Below, in pieces: positions 56,223-64,000 of a stretch of 64,000 nt of DNA; within the stretch, counting starts at the first letter, position 1, and each line of letters begins with the position of its first letter. A program made the position numbers and the translations under genes. This DNA is from Enterococcus pseudoavium NBRC 100491 (lineage in GTDB: Bacteria > Bacillota > Bacilli > Lactobacillales > Enterococcaceae), in the NCBI RefSeq assembly GCF_001544295.1, contig NZ_BCQF01000002.1, forward strand, positions 62,001 through 126,000. Reading direction: 5' to 3'. The notes under the pieces are model-generated. The model was not told where the DNA came from, made no database searches, and worked only from the letters and a program-made list of their open reading frames with translations.

Positions 56223-58109
56223 CTAATTCGATTTTCTTTTTAAAGCTGCCTGCTTCAATTTTCGTTGCGCTTTTTTTGAGCCGCGCTCAATATCTCGTCG
56301 TTCTTTTCGTATTTCAAAGGCTTCAAATAAATTATCTACTGGATAATCGGCCGGATAAAGATCCGCGGCTCGGTATTCCAGTCTAACCCGTCGTTTAGGG
56401 ACTTCAATAAACTGATCTGCCAGGTAAACGGCAAGTTGATCTGTAAAGGGAATCTCTTGGTAAACGAGCGCTGATTTTTGTTGTTCCAGCAAAAAGACTT
56501 TGTCTCCTCTGTAATAGGTCTCTTCAGTCGCTACTGTTGTTTGCTTTTGAGTTTTTGTTTTGAAGTTTTTCTTTGTGGTAGCATAATTTCGTTCAGTGAA
56601 ATACAACTGAGCCTTAGCGATAACTTGCTCGGAAATTGCCATCTTTTTGGCAATCCATAACGCATTGCTTTCTCCGGTCTGACCGATTAACAACCGGTAT
56701 TTCGGTGTTAAATGTTCCGCGTCAAAGTCCATTGCAGCCGTCACAAAATCGGCATGCTGTTCAGCAAAACGTTTGATTTCTCCATAGTGAGTGGTCGTTA
56801 TCAGAATACTACCCTTTTGATAAAACTCTTCCATGATTGCAATCGCTAAAGCAGCGCCTTCGTTTGGCTCTGTGCCACTACCTAATTCATCTAACAGGAT
56901 CAGACTATTTTTGCTTGCTTGTCGTAAGATCTCAGCGATATTTTGCATATGACCAGAAAAAGTACTCAAAGCATTTTCGATGCTTTGAGCATCCCCAATA
57001 TCGACAAAAATTTGCTCAAAAATGGCGATCTCAGTTCCCGCTTGCGCTGGAATTTGTAATCCAATCATCGTCATTAGACTCATCAAGGCGACGGTTTTTA
57101 AGACGACCGTTTTACCACCGGCGTTTGGCCCAGTAATGGTTAAGCCGCGATACTCCTTGCCAATCGTTAAATTCAAAGGAACCGGATCATCCAATAAAGG
57201 ATGTCTCGCAGCAATCAACTCAATATATCCATCGGCATTTATCCGAGGCGTGATTCCTTTTAATTCGCGACTATACTTCCCCCGCGCAAAGATCTGATCA
57301 AATTCTGCAATCACTTCAATATTTTTCTGGATTAACGGCAAGGATTCCGCCAATAAACCAGTCAAGGAAGCCAAAATTTGATATACTTCAGCTTCTTCAA
57401 CCATTTTGTGGTAGGTCAATTGTTCATTCCACCGGCTGACATTGCTGGGTTCAATATAAGCCGTTGTCCCTTTACTAGAAAGTTCGACAATGGTCCCTTG
57501 GATCTGTTTTTTGTGAGCCGTCTTAACGGGGACCGTAAAGATATCATTACGTTTGGTGATGATCGCTTCTTGTAGCTTTTCTTTATTTTGACGAATAAAC
57601 TTCTTTAATAGTTCTTGGATTTTTTCTTGCGTTTCAGCGATATCTCGCCGTGCTCGGCGCAATTCGCGACTAGCGCTATCGATTATTTGGCCGTTACGGA
57701 TAACTTGATAAATTTCTGTCTCAATCTCATTGAAATTACTTAGTCCTTGTGCGTACCGACTTAACAACGGAGCTAAGCTTTGATTTTTCACAAAAAATTG
57801 CTGGATCAAGCGTAAACTGCGTAAAAAATCAGCGTATTCCAGTAATTCCTGCGGTGTTAAGACGAAGCCCTTTTCAAGCTGATTGGTAAGATGCTCAATA
57901 TTTTGCAGCCCCATAAAAGGAACATGGAGATTGGTCTCGAGCAGTTGCTTGGCTTCTGTTGTTTCTGTCAAACGTTTTTCAACAACCGATAATTTTGTAT
58001 GAGGTCGACTTGTTTCAATTAATTTCTTACCTAAACTACTAATGGCATAGCTGGTTAGTTGTTTTTTGATTTCGTTAAATTGTGTTTTTATAATTGTTTG
58101 ATTATTCAT
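56223..58109 (-). CDS. MutS2-like ATPase lacking the Smr domain
   Basis: 628 residues against about 780-790 for classical MutS2. It has the core helices and clamp region (residues 1-300), Walker A GPNAGGKTVVLKTVAL (about 326-341), Walker B LILLDELGSGTEPNEGAA, and TTTHYGEIKRFAEQH. The C-terminal Smr nuclease domain is absent; the chain ends in a basic tail (RKERRDIERGSKKAQRKLKQ). AAAGG precedes ATG 58109. This is a distinct paralogue rather than a recent truncation, since the tail is ordered and no Smr remnant follows. DNA or ribosome role unknown. Confidence 0.85.
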   Translation of the reverse strand: MNNQTIIKTQFNEIKKQLTSYAISSLGKKLIETSRPHTKLSVVEKRLTETTEAKQLLETNLHVPFMGLQNIEHLTNQLEKGFVLTPQELLEYADFLRSLRLIQQFFVKNQSLAPLLSRYAQGLSNFNEIETEIYQVIRNGQIIDSASRELRRARRDIAETQEKIQELLKKFIRQNKEKLQEAIITKRNDIFTVPVKTAHKKQIQGTIVELSSKGTTAYIEPSNVSRWNEQLTYHKMVEEAEVYQILASLTGLLAESLPLIQKNIEVIAEFDQIFARGKYSRELKGITPRINADGYIELIAARHPLLDDPVPLNLTIGKEYRGLTITGPNAGGKTVVLKTVALMSLMTMIGLQIPAQAGTEIAIFEQIFVDIGDAQSIENALSTFSGHMQNIAEILRQASKNSLILLDELGSGTEPNEGAALAIAIMEEFYQKGSILITTTHYGEIKRFAEQHADFVTAAMDFDAEHLTPKYRLLIGQTGESNALWIAKKMAISEQVIAKAQLYFTERNYATTKKNFKTKTQKQTTVATEETYYRGDKVFLLEQQKSALVYQEIPFTDQLAVYLADQFIEVPKRRVRLEYRAADLYPADYPVDNLFEAFEIRKERRDIERGSKKAQRKLKQAALKRKSN

Positions 58110-58312
58110 TTTTTTGTCCTTTCGATTGAAAAGACACCTATCAAGCTTAGTGGGAACTTAACAAGATTTTATCTTCAAAGCTTAATCAATTACCTAAAAT
58201 AACCGTAAGAAGACAATCTTTTAACAAAATTGCTAGGTAATTCAATTGATCGAACCTTTCGCTTCAGACTTTCTCACGTGTTAATTGAACAGCTTAATAT
58301 ACAACAGAATCG

Positions 58313-58496
58313 ACAAAAAAGCTGTGAAGATTCCTCTTCACAGCTTAGACTAATATCGATCAGAGTCAGCTTTGACAGGTATCTAATTTGGCATACGAAA
58401 TAAGCCTGCTTGCACAGAATTTTTTCGCTATTAAATTGCTCCAAATTAAATAACTACACTCACCAAGACACCTCATTAAATTTGTTAAGTTTCCTT
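58313..58496 (-). ncRNA. Candidate small RNA between asnB and the MutS2-like gene
   Basis: A strong minus-strand promoter, TTGACA (58526-58531), 17-bp spacer, TAGACT (58503-58508), lies 14 bp after the asnB stop. About 185 nt downstream is an intrinsic terminator: AAGCTGTGAAGA/TCTTCACAGCTT (58319-58346) then TTTTTT. No coding frame with a ribosome site lies between; a 36-codon ATG frame lacks a close Shine-Dalgarno. No riboswitch or T-box motif is recognised. The unit could be a free sRNA or a terminated leader of the MutS2-like gene 200 bp further on. Confidence 0.5.
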
Positions 58497-58502
58497 AGTA
58501 AT

Positions 58503-58531
58503 AGTCTAACGTGCTGACAATTATTTGTCAA
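58503..58531 (-). promoter_or_regulatory. Promoter of the candidate small RNA
   Basis: Minus strand: TTGACA, 17-bp spacer, TAGACT; five of six and six of six matches at typical positions. Placed just beyond the asnB stop codon. Confidence 0.7.
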
Positions 58532-58544
58532 TTCTGACTAAAAA

Positions 58545-60425
58545 TTAAGCAGTAGTCGCTGGGACTGGCTTTACGCCATCATTGATGAAATACACTTGGT
58601 ACCAAGTCAAGAAGGTATAAATCGTCCAGATCTTACGACGACCATCGACGGTTCCCGCAAAATTATCATCTAATAATTTTACAATTTTGTCTTGATCAAA
58701 GAATTCTTTAACGAACTCTTGAGTAAAGACATCACGGACAATTTGATAATACTTTTCTTCACGCAACCAGTCTTTAATTGGGACTGGGAAGCCTAATTTT
58801 TCACGGTTGTACCATTCTTCTGGTAAATGACGGGCAGCCGCTTGACGGAATGCGTATTTTGTATTTTCAGCATTGATTAAATATTTGGTAGGGACAATCT
58901 CAGAAACTTTCATTAATTCTTTGTCTAATAATGGGACACGGACTTCTAATGAATTGGCCATTGCCAATTTGTCAGCTTTCAATAAGATATCTTTCGGCAT
59001 CCATTGGTGCATATCTAAGTATTGCATTTTTTTGATCTCAGACATATCCTGAACTTTTTCGTAATGAACGTCAACAATGTCTTTGATCGTTGGACTTTGT
59101 TGGAATTCCGGTTGCAAGTAAGATACGGCTTCATCTTCCTCAAAGACTTTGGCTTGACCGATAAAGAATTCTTCAGCTGGTGCCAATGAAGTATATAAAT
59201 GCAATGCGCCTTTAAAAGTTTTACCTTTCAAACCTTTGGCAATTGAGTAACGCATCCCTTTTGGTAGTTTCTTCAAACCTTCAGCCACGACCTTGACCAC
59301 TTTTGACTTCGTGTTCATACCATAGGCTTGGTAGCCGGCAAATAATTCGTCAGCCCCTTCTCCACTCAAGGCTACCCGGACATCCCGGCTGGCAAGTTCC
59401 GTTAAGAAATATAATGGAACACATGAAGGATTAGAATCTGGTTCATCTAAATGATATTGAATCAATGGGAAGTATTCGAAAGCTTCGTCCCCTGTAACGA
59501 CTCGAGACGTATTGTTAAGATCAATCAGATCTGCCAATTTTTTTGCTTCGATTGATTCATTGTAAGATTTATCGCCAAAACCGATCGAATAAGAATGTTC
59601 CGGACGTAAAACAGCTGTTACGTAACTTGAATCGACACCCGATGACAAGAAAGAACCAACCTCAACATCAGCGATCCGGTGGGCTTCAACAGATTTAACT
59701 ACTGTATCATCAATCAAATCAACGGTTTCTTCCAAAGTCATATTGGTTTCTTGTTCTTTGACATCCCAGTATTGTTGGATATCTAATTTTCCATCTTTAT
59801 AAGTAAAGTAATGACCTTCTTTGATGCGATAAACGTTTTTAAAGAAAGTTTCATCTAGCGCTGAATATTGGAACGTCATATATGGTTTCAGCGCTTCGCG
59901 GTTCAGTTCTTTAACAAAGTTGGGATGTTGTAAAAAGCTCTTGATTTCTGAACCATACATAAAGGTCCCATTCATGATTGTGTAATACAAAGGCTTGATC
60001 CCAAAGTGATCACGAGCACCAAATAATTCTTGCTTTTTGGTATCCCAGATCACAAAAGCGAACATCCCACGAATTTTTTGTAATAAATCAATACCGTATT
60101 CTTCATAGCCATGCAGCAGTACCTCAGTATCAGCATGAGTTGTAAAAATATGGCCTTTAGCGATTAAATCTTCACGGATACTTTGATAATTATAAATTTC
60201 TCCGTTAAAAGTAATGATTTTTGTACCGTCTTCATTTTTAATCGGCTGCGTTCCGCCTTCAAGGTCAATGATACTTAGACGACGGAAGCCTAAAGCAGCC
60301 CCTTCATCGATAAATTGTCCCGCGCTATTTGGACCGCGGTGAACGATTGTATCCATCATATTTTTAACGATTTGTTCTTTTTGCGTCGTATTTGAACGGT
60401 CAATAAAACCTACTATTCCACACAC
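58545..60425 (-). CDS. asnB: Asparagine synthase (glutamine-hydrolysing)
   Basis: 626 residues. N-terminal class II glutaminase domain starting M-C-G-I-V-G with catalytic Cys2, then GFRRLSIIDLEGGTQP; C-terminal synthetase with pyrophosphate loop SSGVDSSYVTAVL (about 258-270), ALSGEGADELFAGY and SLEVRVPLLDKEL. Makes asparagine from aspartate, glutamine and ATP. The start codon is GTG 60425 with AGAGGG 8 nt upstream; it is the only start that exposes Cys2. Confidence 0.95.
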   Translation of the reverse strand: MCGIVGFIDRSNTTQKEQIVKNMMDTIVHRGPNSAGQFIDEGAALGFRRLSIIDLEGGTQPIKNEDGTKIITFNGEIYNYQSIREDLIAKGHIFTTHADTEVLLHGYEEYGIDLLQKIRGMFAFVIWDTKKQELFGARDHFGIKPLYYTIMNGTFMYGSEIKSFLQHPNFVKELNREALKPYMTFQYSALDETFFKNVYRIKEGHYFTYKDGKLDIQQYWDVKEQETNMTLEETVDLIDDTVVKSVEAHRIADVEVGSFLSSGVDSSYVTAVLRPEHSYSIGFGDKSYNESIEAKKLADLIDLNNTSRVVTGDEAFEYFPLIQYHLDEPDSNPSCVPLYFLTELASRDVRVALSGEGADELFAGYQAYGMNTKSKVVKVVAEGLKKLPKGMRYSIAKGLKGKTFKGALHLYTSLAPAEEFFIGQAKVFEEDEAVSYLQPEFQQSPTIKDIVDVHYEKVQDMSEIKKMQYLDMHQWMPKDILLKADKLAMANSLEVRVPLLDKELMKVSEIVPTKYLINAENTKYAFRQAAARHLPEEWYNREKLGFPVPIKDWLREEKYYQIVRDVFTQEFVKEFFDQDKIVKLLDDNFAGTVDGRRKIWTIYTFLTWYQVYFINDGVKPVPATTA

Positions 60426-60661
60426 AATCTCTACCCTCTTTCAAACATGGTAAATGATACTCTTTCATATCAACTTTCAAAGTATATCATAGGATTTACG
60501 GACTTTCACGAGTGAACGTAATTTACTATGAAAAAAGCTCCTAAAAATTAATTTTTTCCAAAGAGAAATGCTTTCTTATCTCAGACTTTGCTGTAATTAA
60601 AAACTAAAACGAAAAATTTAAACGTTAACTGGAGGGCTTTAGAATTGAACAGGCTTTTGGA
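60426..60661 (-). promoter_or_regulatory. asnB upstream region
   Basis: No gene. A minus-strand TATACT occurs about 60 bp before asnB with a weak -35. TTCAC-GA-GTGAA (60505-60516) is a small palindrome at the -35 position, and TGATA/TATCA arms lie near the -10. No T-box sequence is present, so asnB is not controlled by a standard tRNA-Asn T-box here. Confidence 0.4.
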
Positions 60662-60694
60662 TAAAAAAATACTGCGCCAAAATATTTTGGCGCA
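60662..60694 (-). terminator. Terminator of the two-gene coiled-coil operon
   Basis: TGCGCCAAAATATTTTGGCGCA is a perfect palindrome (60673-60694), followed on the minus strand by a T-run. Confidence 0.88.
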
Positions 60695-60709
60695 ACACTT
60701 GTTGTTTCA

Positions 60710-61744
60710 TTATTCATTATCTGTAATCGTCAAGGGCACTAAGAATGGATAGCTGCCGAAAAACTCAATCAATGAGCGGTTCTTTTGAGCCGTATTAAGT
60801 TTCAAATTGCTTGTCTTATCTTCAGGATTTTGTTTGATAGTTACGGTTTGCTTGCTATCTAAGGCAACGACATAATGATCTGGACCGATCTTTTTGAAAT
60901 CATAGTTCTCGTGGTTCATGGTGGTGATAAAAATCGCATCCATCACGTCTACCGGTGTTTTCCGCTCAAGATTGATCGCCAAATCTAACGGCTGACTATT
61001 GTCTAGTAAGTTTTCATCAAACTCGAAACCTAGTTCTTTCATATGCGCAATAACATCATTCATCTCACGACTAAACATCGAGTTTTGACCACTAGTATAG
61101 ATATGCTTTTGGTAGCAGTCTTTTAACAACGTCAGTACAGCATCATTTAAAATCGTAACTTTCATTGTTTCTGGGAAAACTTCCATCAACTTGATTTTTT
61201 CATTGCGGAATTTCCCGTCGGATGTTGGCATCATGAAACTGAATTTGATTTCGTTGGTGCTCGCTAACCGATAAGACAAATTGAAGTTTTTACTTTCCCA
61301 AGTTGAAAATTCATTGGTTGAAAGTTGTAATCCATGACTTTGTAACGGTTTGATCAATTCAAACGTGAAGTACTCCAACAAAGCACCTCTTGCAATGGCT
61401 GAGGCCTTCATTTCTTCTGAAATAAAAATTTTCTTGAAGTAGTCTAATAATGATTGGAAATCTGACTCCATTAATATTTTTCTGAATTTCAAATCAGCCA
61501 ATTCTTTTTCTGCATCTTCGATTAATTGTAACAAATCTTGATAATTTTCTTCACGGTTATCGTAATAATTTAGCAAAGAATCACTAACCGTTTTTGTTTT
61601 TGGAACCGCTTGTAATGGTTTGTCAGCTTCTTCAGTGGTCTCTTCCGGATGAAGAATCTCTTTTTCGCGAATATTCAAACTCGGATCTTCAGCATCCACT
61701 AAAGAATCATAAATCTGATTAAGTTTATTCTTTTCTTCGGTCAT
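60710..61744 (-). CDS. Unknown protein, second gene of a coiled-coil pair
   Basis: 344 residues, not recognised. Acidic N-terminus (about 1-60), a short coiled coil (about 70-100: NYQDLLQLIEDAEKELADLKFRKILMES), then a mixed alpha/beta region without known motifs. No signal peptide or membrane segment. Its ATG follows the stop of the upstream gene directly (TAAATG), with GGAGGGAG just before, so translation is coupled. The strict pairing suggests one complex. Confidence 0.7.
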   Translation of the reverse strand: MTEEKNKLNQIYDSLVDAEDPSLNIREKEILHPEETTEEADKPLQAVPKTKTVSDSLLNYYDNREENYQDLLQLIEDAEKELADLKFRKILMESDFQSLLDYFKKIFISEEMKASAIARGALLEYFTFELIKPLQSHGLQLSTNEFSTWESKNFNLSYRLASTNEIKFSFMMPTSDGKFRNEKIKLMEVFPETMKVTILNDAVLTLLKDCYQKHIYTSGQNSMFSREMNDVIAHMKELGFEFDENLLDNSQPLDLAINLERKTPVDVMDAIFITTMNHENYDFKKIGPDHYVVALDSKQTVTIKQNPEDKTSNLKLNTAQKNRSLIEFFGSYPFLVPLTITDNE

Positions 61745-62593
61745 TTATTCTCCCTCCTTATTCAAAAAATCTTTGATGAATTGGTCCAATGCGGCATCCA
61801 TCTCTTCGAGTCCACCGAACCGTTTATTGATCAAACGTAATTCTTTTAAAGCAATCGCTTGTTCTAATGAAAGGCTGGCAATTTTATTTGCTAATTCAAT
61901 CTTTTGTGATTCGCCTGATAATTGATCGCCGATAAAAGGAGTCCATTGGCTGCGTTGCTGCTTCAATTCTTGGATCTTTTGATCGATTCCCTCAATTTCT
62001 TCCTCGATCTTTTTACGATTCATAAAGGTTTTCGTTTCTTCTAGATTCGCTTTAAGTTTTTCTTGATGCTTCATTTGTCCGTCAATTTCACGCAATTCTG
62101 ATTGAGCGGCAATCGTCTTCGCATCAAAGTTATCCTGTTGGTCCTGCAAGGCTGATAATTGTTCTTTATAACCGCCCTTTAGTGCCTTTTCCCATTGTTC
62201 ACGAATTTCAGGTAGTATTTTAATCGTCGGTTGAGTCGCATCGACTTGGATAACCGTGCGTTCACGATAGTAGCTTCCCAATTGAAAATTTAGCAAAACC
62301 GGTGAAACCACTTCACACATAATCATGAATGGGAACGTCTTTTGAATCTCCGTATCTAGTTTGCTCGTCAAAAAATTATCGATTTCATGGTTAGCATTGC
62401 TAGATTGTTGGATCGAAGCGGGCAGCTCATTCCAGTAGATCTGATACACATCTCCCATGTGTTCAGCCTTCATCGCTTCTTCCAAACGCTTCAGCTGACC
62501 CATCAACCCACCTAACACATCGGAAGCAGATTCCTTTACTGAATCTAATGACGCTTCAGTTTGAATTTCTTCCTGTTTCTCTGGAGTCTCCAT
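61745..62593 (-). CDS. Unknown coiled-coil protein, first gene of the pair
   Basis: 282 residues. N-terminal acidic stretch, a globular part (about 40-125), a strong coiled coil (about 135-215: KEQLSALQDQQDNFDAKTIA ... EEEIEGIDQKIQELKQQRSQW), and a helical C-terminus. Not recognised; no membrane or enzymatic motif. AAGGAGG lies before ATG 62593. A candidate promoter upstream is TTGGAA, 18 bp, TATATT in the A/T-rich gap. Confidence 0.7.
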   Translation of the reverse strand: METPEKQEEIQTEASLDSVKESASDVLGGLMGQLKRLEEAMKAEHMGDVYQIYWNELPASIQQSSNANHEIDNFLTSKLDTEIQKTFPFMIMCEVVSPVLLNFQLGSYYRERTVIQVDATQPTIKILPEIREQWEKALKGGYKEQLSALQDQQDNFDAKTIAAQSELREIDGQMKHQEKLKANLEETKTFMNRKKIEEEIEGIDQKIQELKQQRSQWTPFIGDQLSGESQKIELANKIASLSLEQAIALKELRLINKRFGGLEEMDAALDQFIKDFLNKEGE

Positions 62594-62768
62594 TTAAGAC
62601 CCTCCTTTATTTTTTTAAATAATTATATAATAAATATACCCATAAATGTTGTTTTGTTCCAATTTCAGAACGGATATTACCAACAATTTCCCACTAAAAT
62701 TGACAACTCACTCTTCTATTTTAACCTAGCAAGCGCCTAATGATAAGTCTAAACTACCACTGAAAGCA

Positions 62769-62800
62769 AAAAAGATTGTGTCTATCTGCAAAAATTGACA
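62769..62800 (-). terminator. Terminator of the DUF1002-type gene
   Basis: AAGATTGTGTC pairs with GACACAATCTT, flanked by A- and T-runs; the minus-strand exit reads TTTTTTGC. Confidence 0.85.
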
Positions 62801-62812
62801 CAATCTTTTTCA

Positions 62813-63850
62813 TTATTTAGTTAAATTACTAAAGAAATCTTTGACTTGCTGCCATAGATTGGCAAAGAATCCTTGGTTATCTTCTAAGGTGCCTTTAAGG
62901 GAATCTCCAAATTTACCTAATTGATCAGATACTTTATTGACTGTTCCTTTAAAATCATCACTGATTTTATCTAGTTGTTGAATCGATTCTTTGTCCAAGA
63001 CACCATCCGTTGTTTGGTACTGCTGGGCCAAAGAGACTAATTTATTAATGTCATCTTTTGTAACATATTGGGATAAATTATTTTTTTCTAAGGCATCATT
63101 GACGATTTTTTCGACATCTTCTTTAGTTGCCAACTCACCTTGTCGCTCTTTTAAATCCGCCAAGTCTTTTTTGATGTCAACTAAAGTTTGGTTTAATTGA
63201 GCCTTATAGGCTTCGTCCGCTTTTTCTTTTTCGCTGTCAGATAAATTTTGGTTCTGACTTTGTTCGTTAGCTTTATTAACGACGGATTGTGAAATATCAG
63301 ATGTCGTATCTAATTCCGTTTGAGCCAATTGTGCCCGTTCGGGATCGACTGTTTCACCATTTGATTCAAAGGCTTTATAAACTCCGGTTAGAGCACTTTC
63401 GCCAGTTACTTTTACGACACTCGCAACTTTGACAGTTGCATCAGTGATCCCCGCTGTTACTAATGGATTTTTATATTGATCTGCTGTGATTTGGGTAATA
63501 TTTTGTGGCGTCAGAATTTTGACATTGATCCCCTTCCCTTGATCTTCCCGGTTCACAACGACTGAACTCAACATAACGCTATCGTCTCCACTGCCATAAC
63601 CTAGATATTTGACTAAATCAGCACCTGTCGCTTGTTCCATTTTGACGCTATCTTGATTAATTCCTAATTCACTCATCGTTTCATCTAATTGTTGCTGATT
63701 CAAACCGGCGCCAGCGACAAAGGTCGGTTTCCCCCAGCGTTCATTGATTGCTTCGTCATTGGAATCAGCATAGGCCTTTGTTTGGCTGACTAAACCGGCC
63801 CCTAATGATAGTCCTAGTCCTGCTAACAAAATATATTTATGAAGTTTCAT
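62813..63850 (-). CDS. Secreted DUF1002-type protein
   Basis: 345 residues. Signal peptide MKLHKYILLAGLGLSLGAGL, likely cleaved near AYA-DS. The mature part starts with a compact domain (about 30-190; KPTFVAGAGLNQQQLDETMSEL, GYGSGDDSVMLSSVVVN) characteristic of DUF1002, then a Gln/Asn/Lys-rich helical region and amphipathic C-terminus (FFANLWQQVKDFFSNLTK). Function unknown; extracellular. ATG 63850 lies after GTAGGAGGG; the in-frame ATG at 63880 would add an unlikely basic extension. Confidence 0.85.
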   Translation of the reverse strand: MKLHKYILLAGLGLSLGAGLVSQTKAYADSNDEAINERWGKPTFVAGAGLNQQQLDETMSELGINQDSVKMEQATGADLVKYLGYGSGDDSVMLSSVVVNREDQGKGINVKILTPQNITQITADQYKNPLVTAGITDATVKVASVVKVTGESALTGVYKAFESNGETVDPERAQLAQTELDTTSDISQSVVNKANEQSQNQNLSDSEKEKADEAYKAQLNQTLVDIKKDLADLKERQGELATKEDVEKIVNDALEKNNLSQYVTKDDINKLVSLAQQYQTTDGVLDKESIQQLDKISDDFKGTVNKVSDQLGKFGDSLKGTLEDNQGFFANLWQQVKDFFSNLTK

Positions 63851-64000
63851 AAGTTCCCTCCTACTTCTTGATACCTTCATTTTAGCTGATTTAGCCGTAT
63901 TTGCTGCATTAAAGCCCTTCTCTTTAAAAAATTATTTACGAAACTAAGAATCTCTTAACTATTTTTTCAGACTTAAGACGGAAGCTAGTCCCCTCCTTTT
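63851..64000. other. Right-edge sequence upstream of the DUF1002-type gene
   Basis: Only the gene's ribosome site, a possible minus-strand TAAAAT near 63882-63887, and A/T-rich sequence are visible. No other gene can be supported before the window ends. Confidence 0.35.

Noticed and set aside
58353-58465. 36-codon ATG frame inside the candidate sRNA
   Set aside because: No Shine-Dalgarno at usable distance and no coding character; treated as non-coding.
60634-60760. TTG-started plus-strand frame opposite the terminator before asnB
   Set aside because: It is the mirror of a palindromic terminator and the antisense of a real gene's end, and lacks a stand-alone promoter.

Overview
The window comes from a low-GC Gram-positive chromosome, most likely an Enterococcus or close relative. 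The evidence is a complete pyr operon with one PyrR attenuator, an aro operon running aroE-aroF-aroB-aroC-tyrA-aroA-aroK-pheA followed by an LCP (psr-type) gene, an EbsA-like membrane protein beside an RNase H-like protein, and a XerC/XerD-type dif site. No rRNA, tRNA, insertion sequence, prophage or CRISPR array was seen. The genus call is an inference from gene content and order.

Layout. 1-7 kb: GNAT fragment, FGE-like unknown, T-box-controlled alaS, cardiolipin synthase, RNase H-like, EbsA-like and cold-shock genes. 7-13 kb: fhs and argCJBD (glutamate to ornithine). 13-16 kb: HEPN-like/CBS protein, lspA, rluD. 15.7-27.4 kb: pyrR-pyrP-pyrB-pyrC-carA-carB-pyrK-pyrD-pyrF-pyrE, the whole route to UMP. 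27.5-31 kb, minus strand: rqcH and pckA. 31.1-34.8 kb: a small membrane-anchored protein, then a tryptophan-type ABC importer (trpXYZ). 34.8-43.3 kb: shikimate/chorismate/Phe/Tyr operon. 43.4-48.4 kb: LCP protein, DegV, and a MoxR-VWA pair. 48.5-52.6 kb: YwlG-like protein, vitamin transporter plus kinase, small unknowns and a broken Rrf2/methyltransferase remnant. 53 kb: dif. 53-64 kb: AhpD-like, LtaS, Smr-less MutS2, candidate sRNA, asnB, two coiled-coil unknowns and a DUF1002-type secreted protein, nearly all on the minus strand.

The most remarkable content is two related 5' leaders. Upstream of trpXYZ a 19-residue leader peptide (MNLANLSNQQLNSWQNWRR) carries two Trp codons. Upstream of the aro operon a 20-residue leader peptide (MNTNKNTHTQLNNYYFSYFR) carries three Tyr and two Phe codons. 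Each has its own consensus promoter and Shine-Dalgarno sequence. Each is followed by the same chain of five mutually exclusive RNA segments (a:b, b:c, c:d, d:e), ending in an intrinsic terminator. Segment c is nearly identical in both. This reads as ribosome-mediated transcription attenuation with the Trp leader feeding uptake and the Tyr/Phe leader feeding synthesis. It is an unusual strategy for Firmicutes, where T-boxes or TRAP normally do this job. The aro leader extends the chain into a second terminator.

Gene direction changes from mainly plus to mainly minus around 48-56 kb, and a 28-bp dif-like site lies at 52975-53002, so the window appears to span the replication terminus. Gene debris and long gene-poor stretches cluster around that point.
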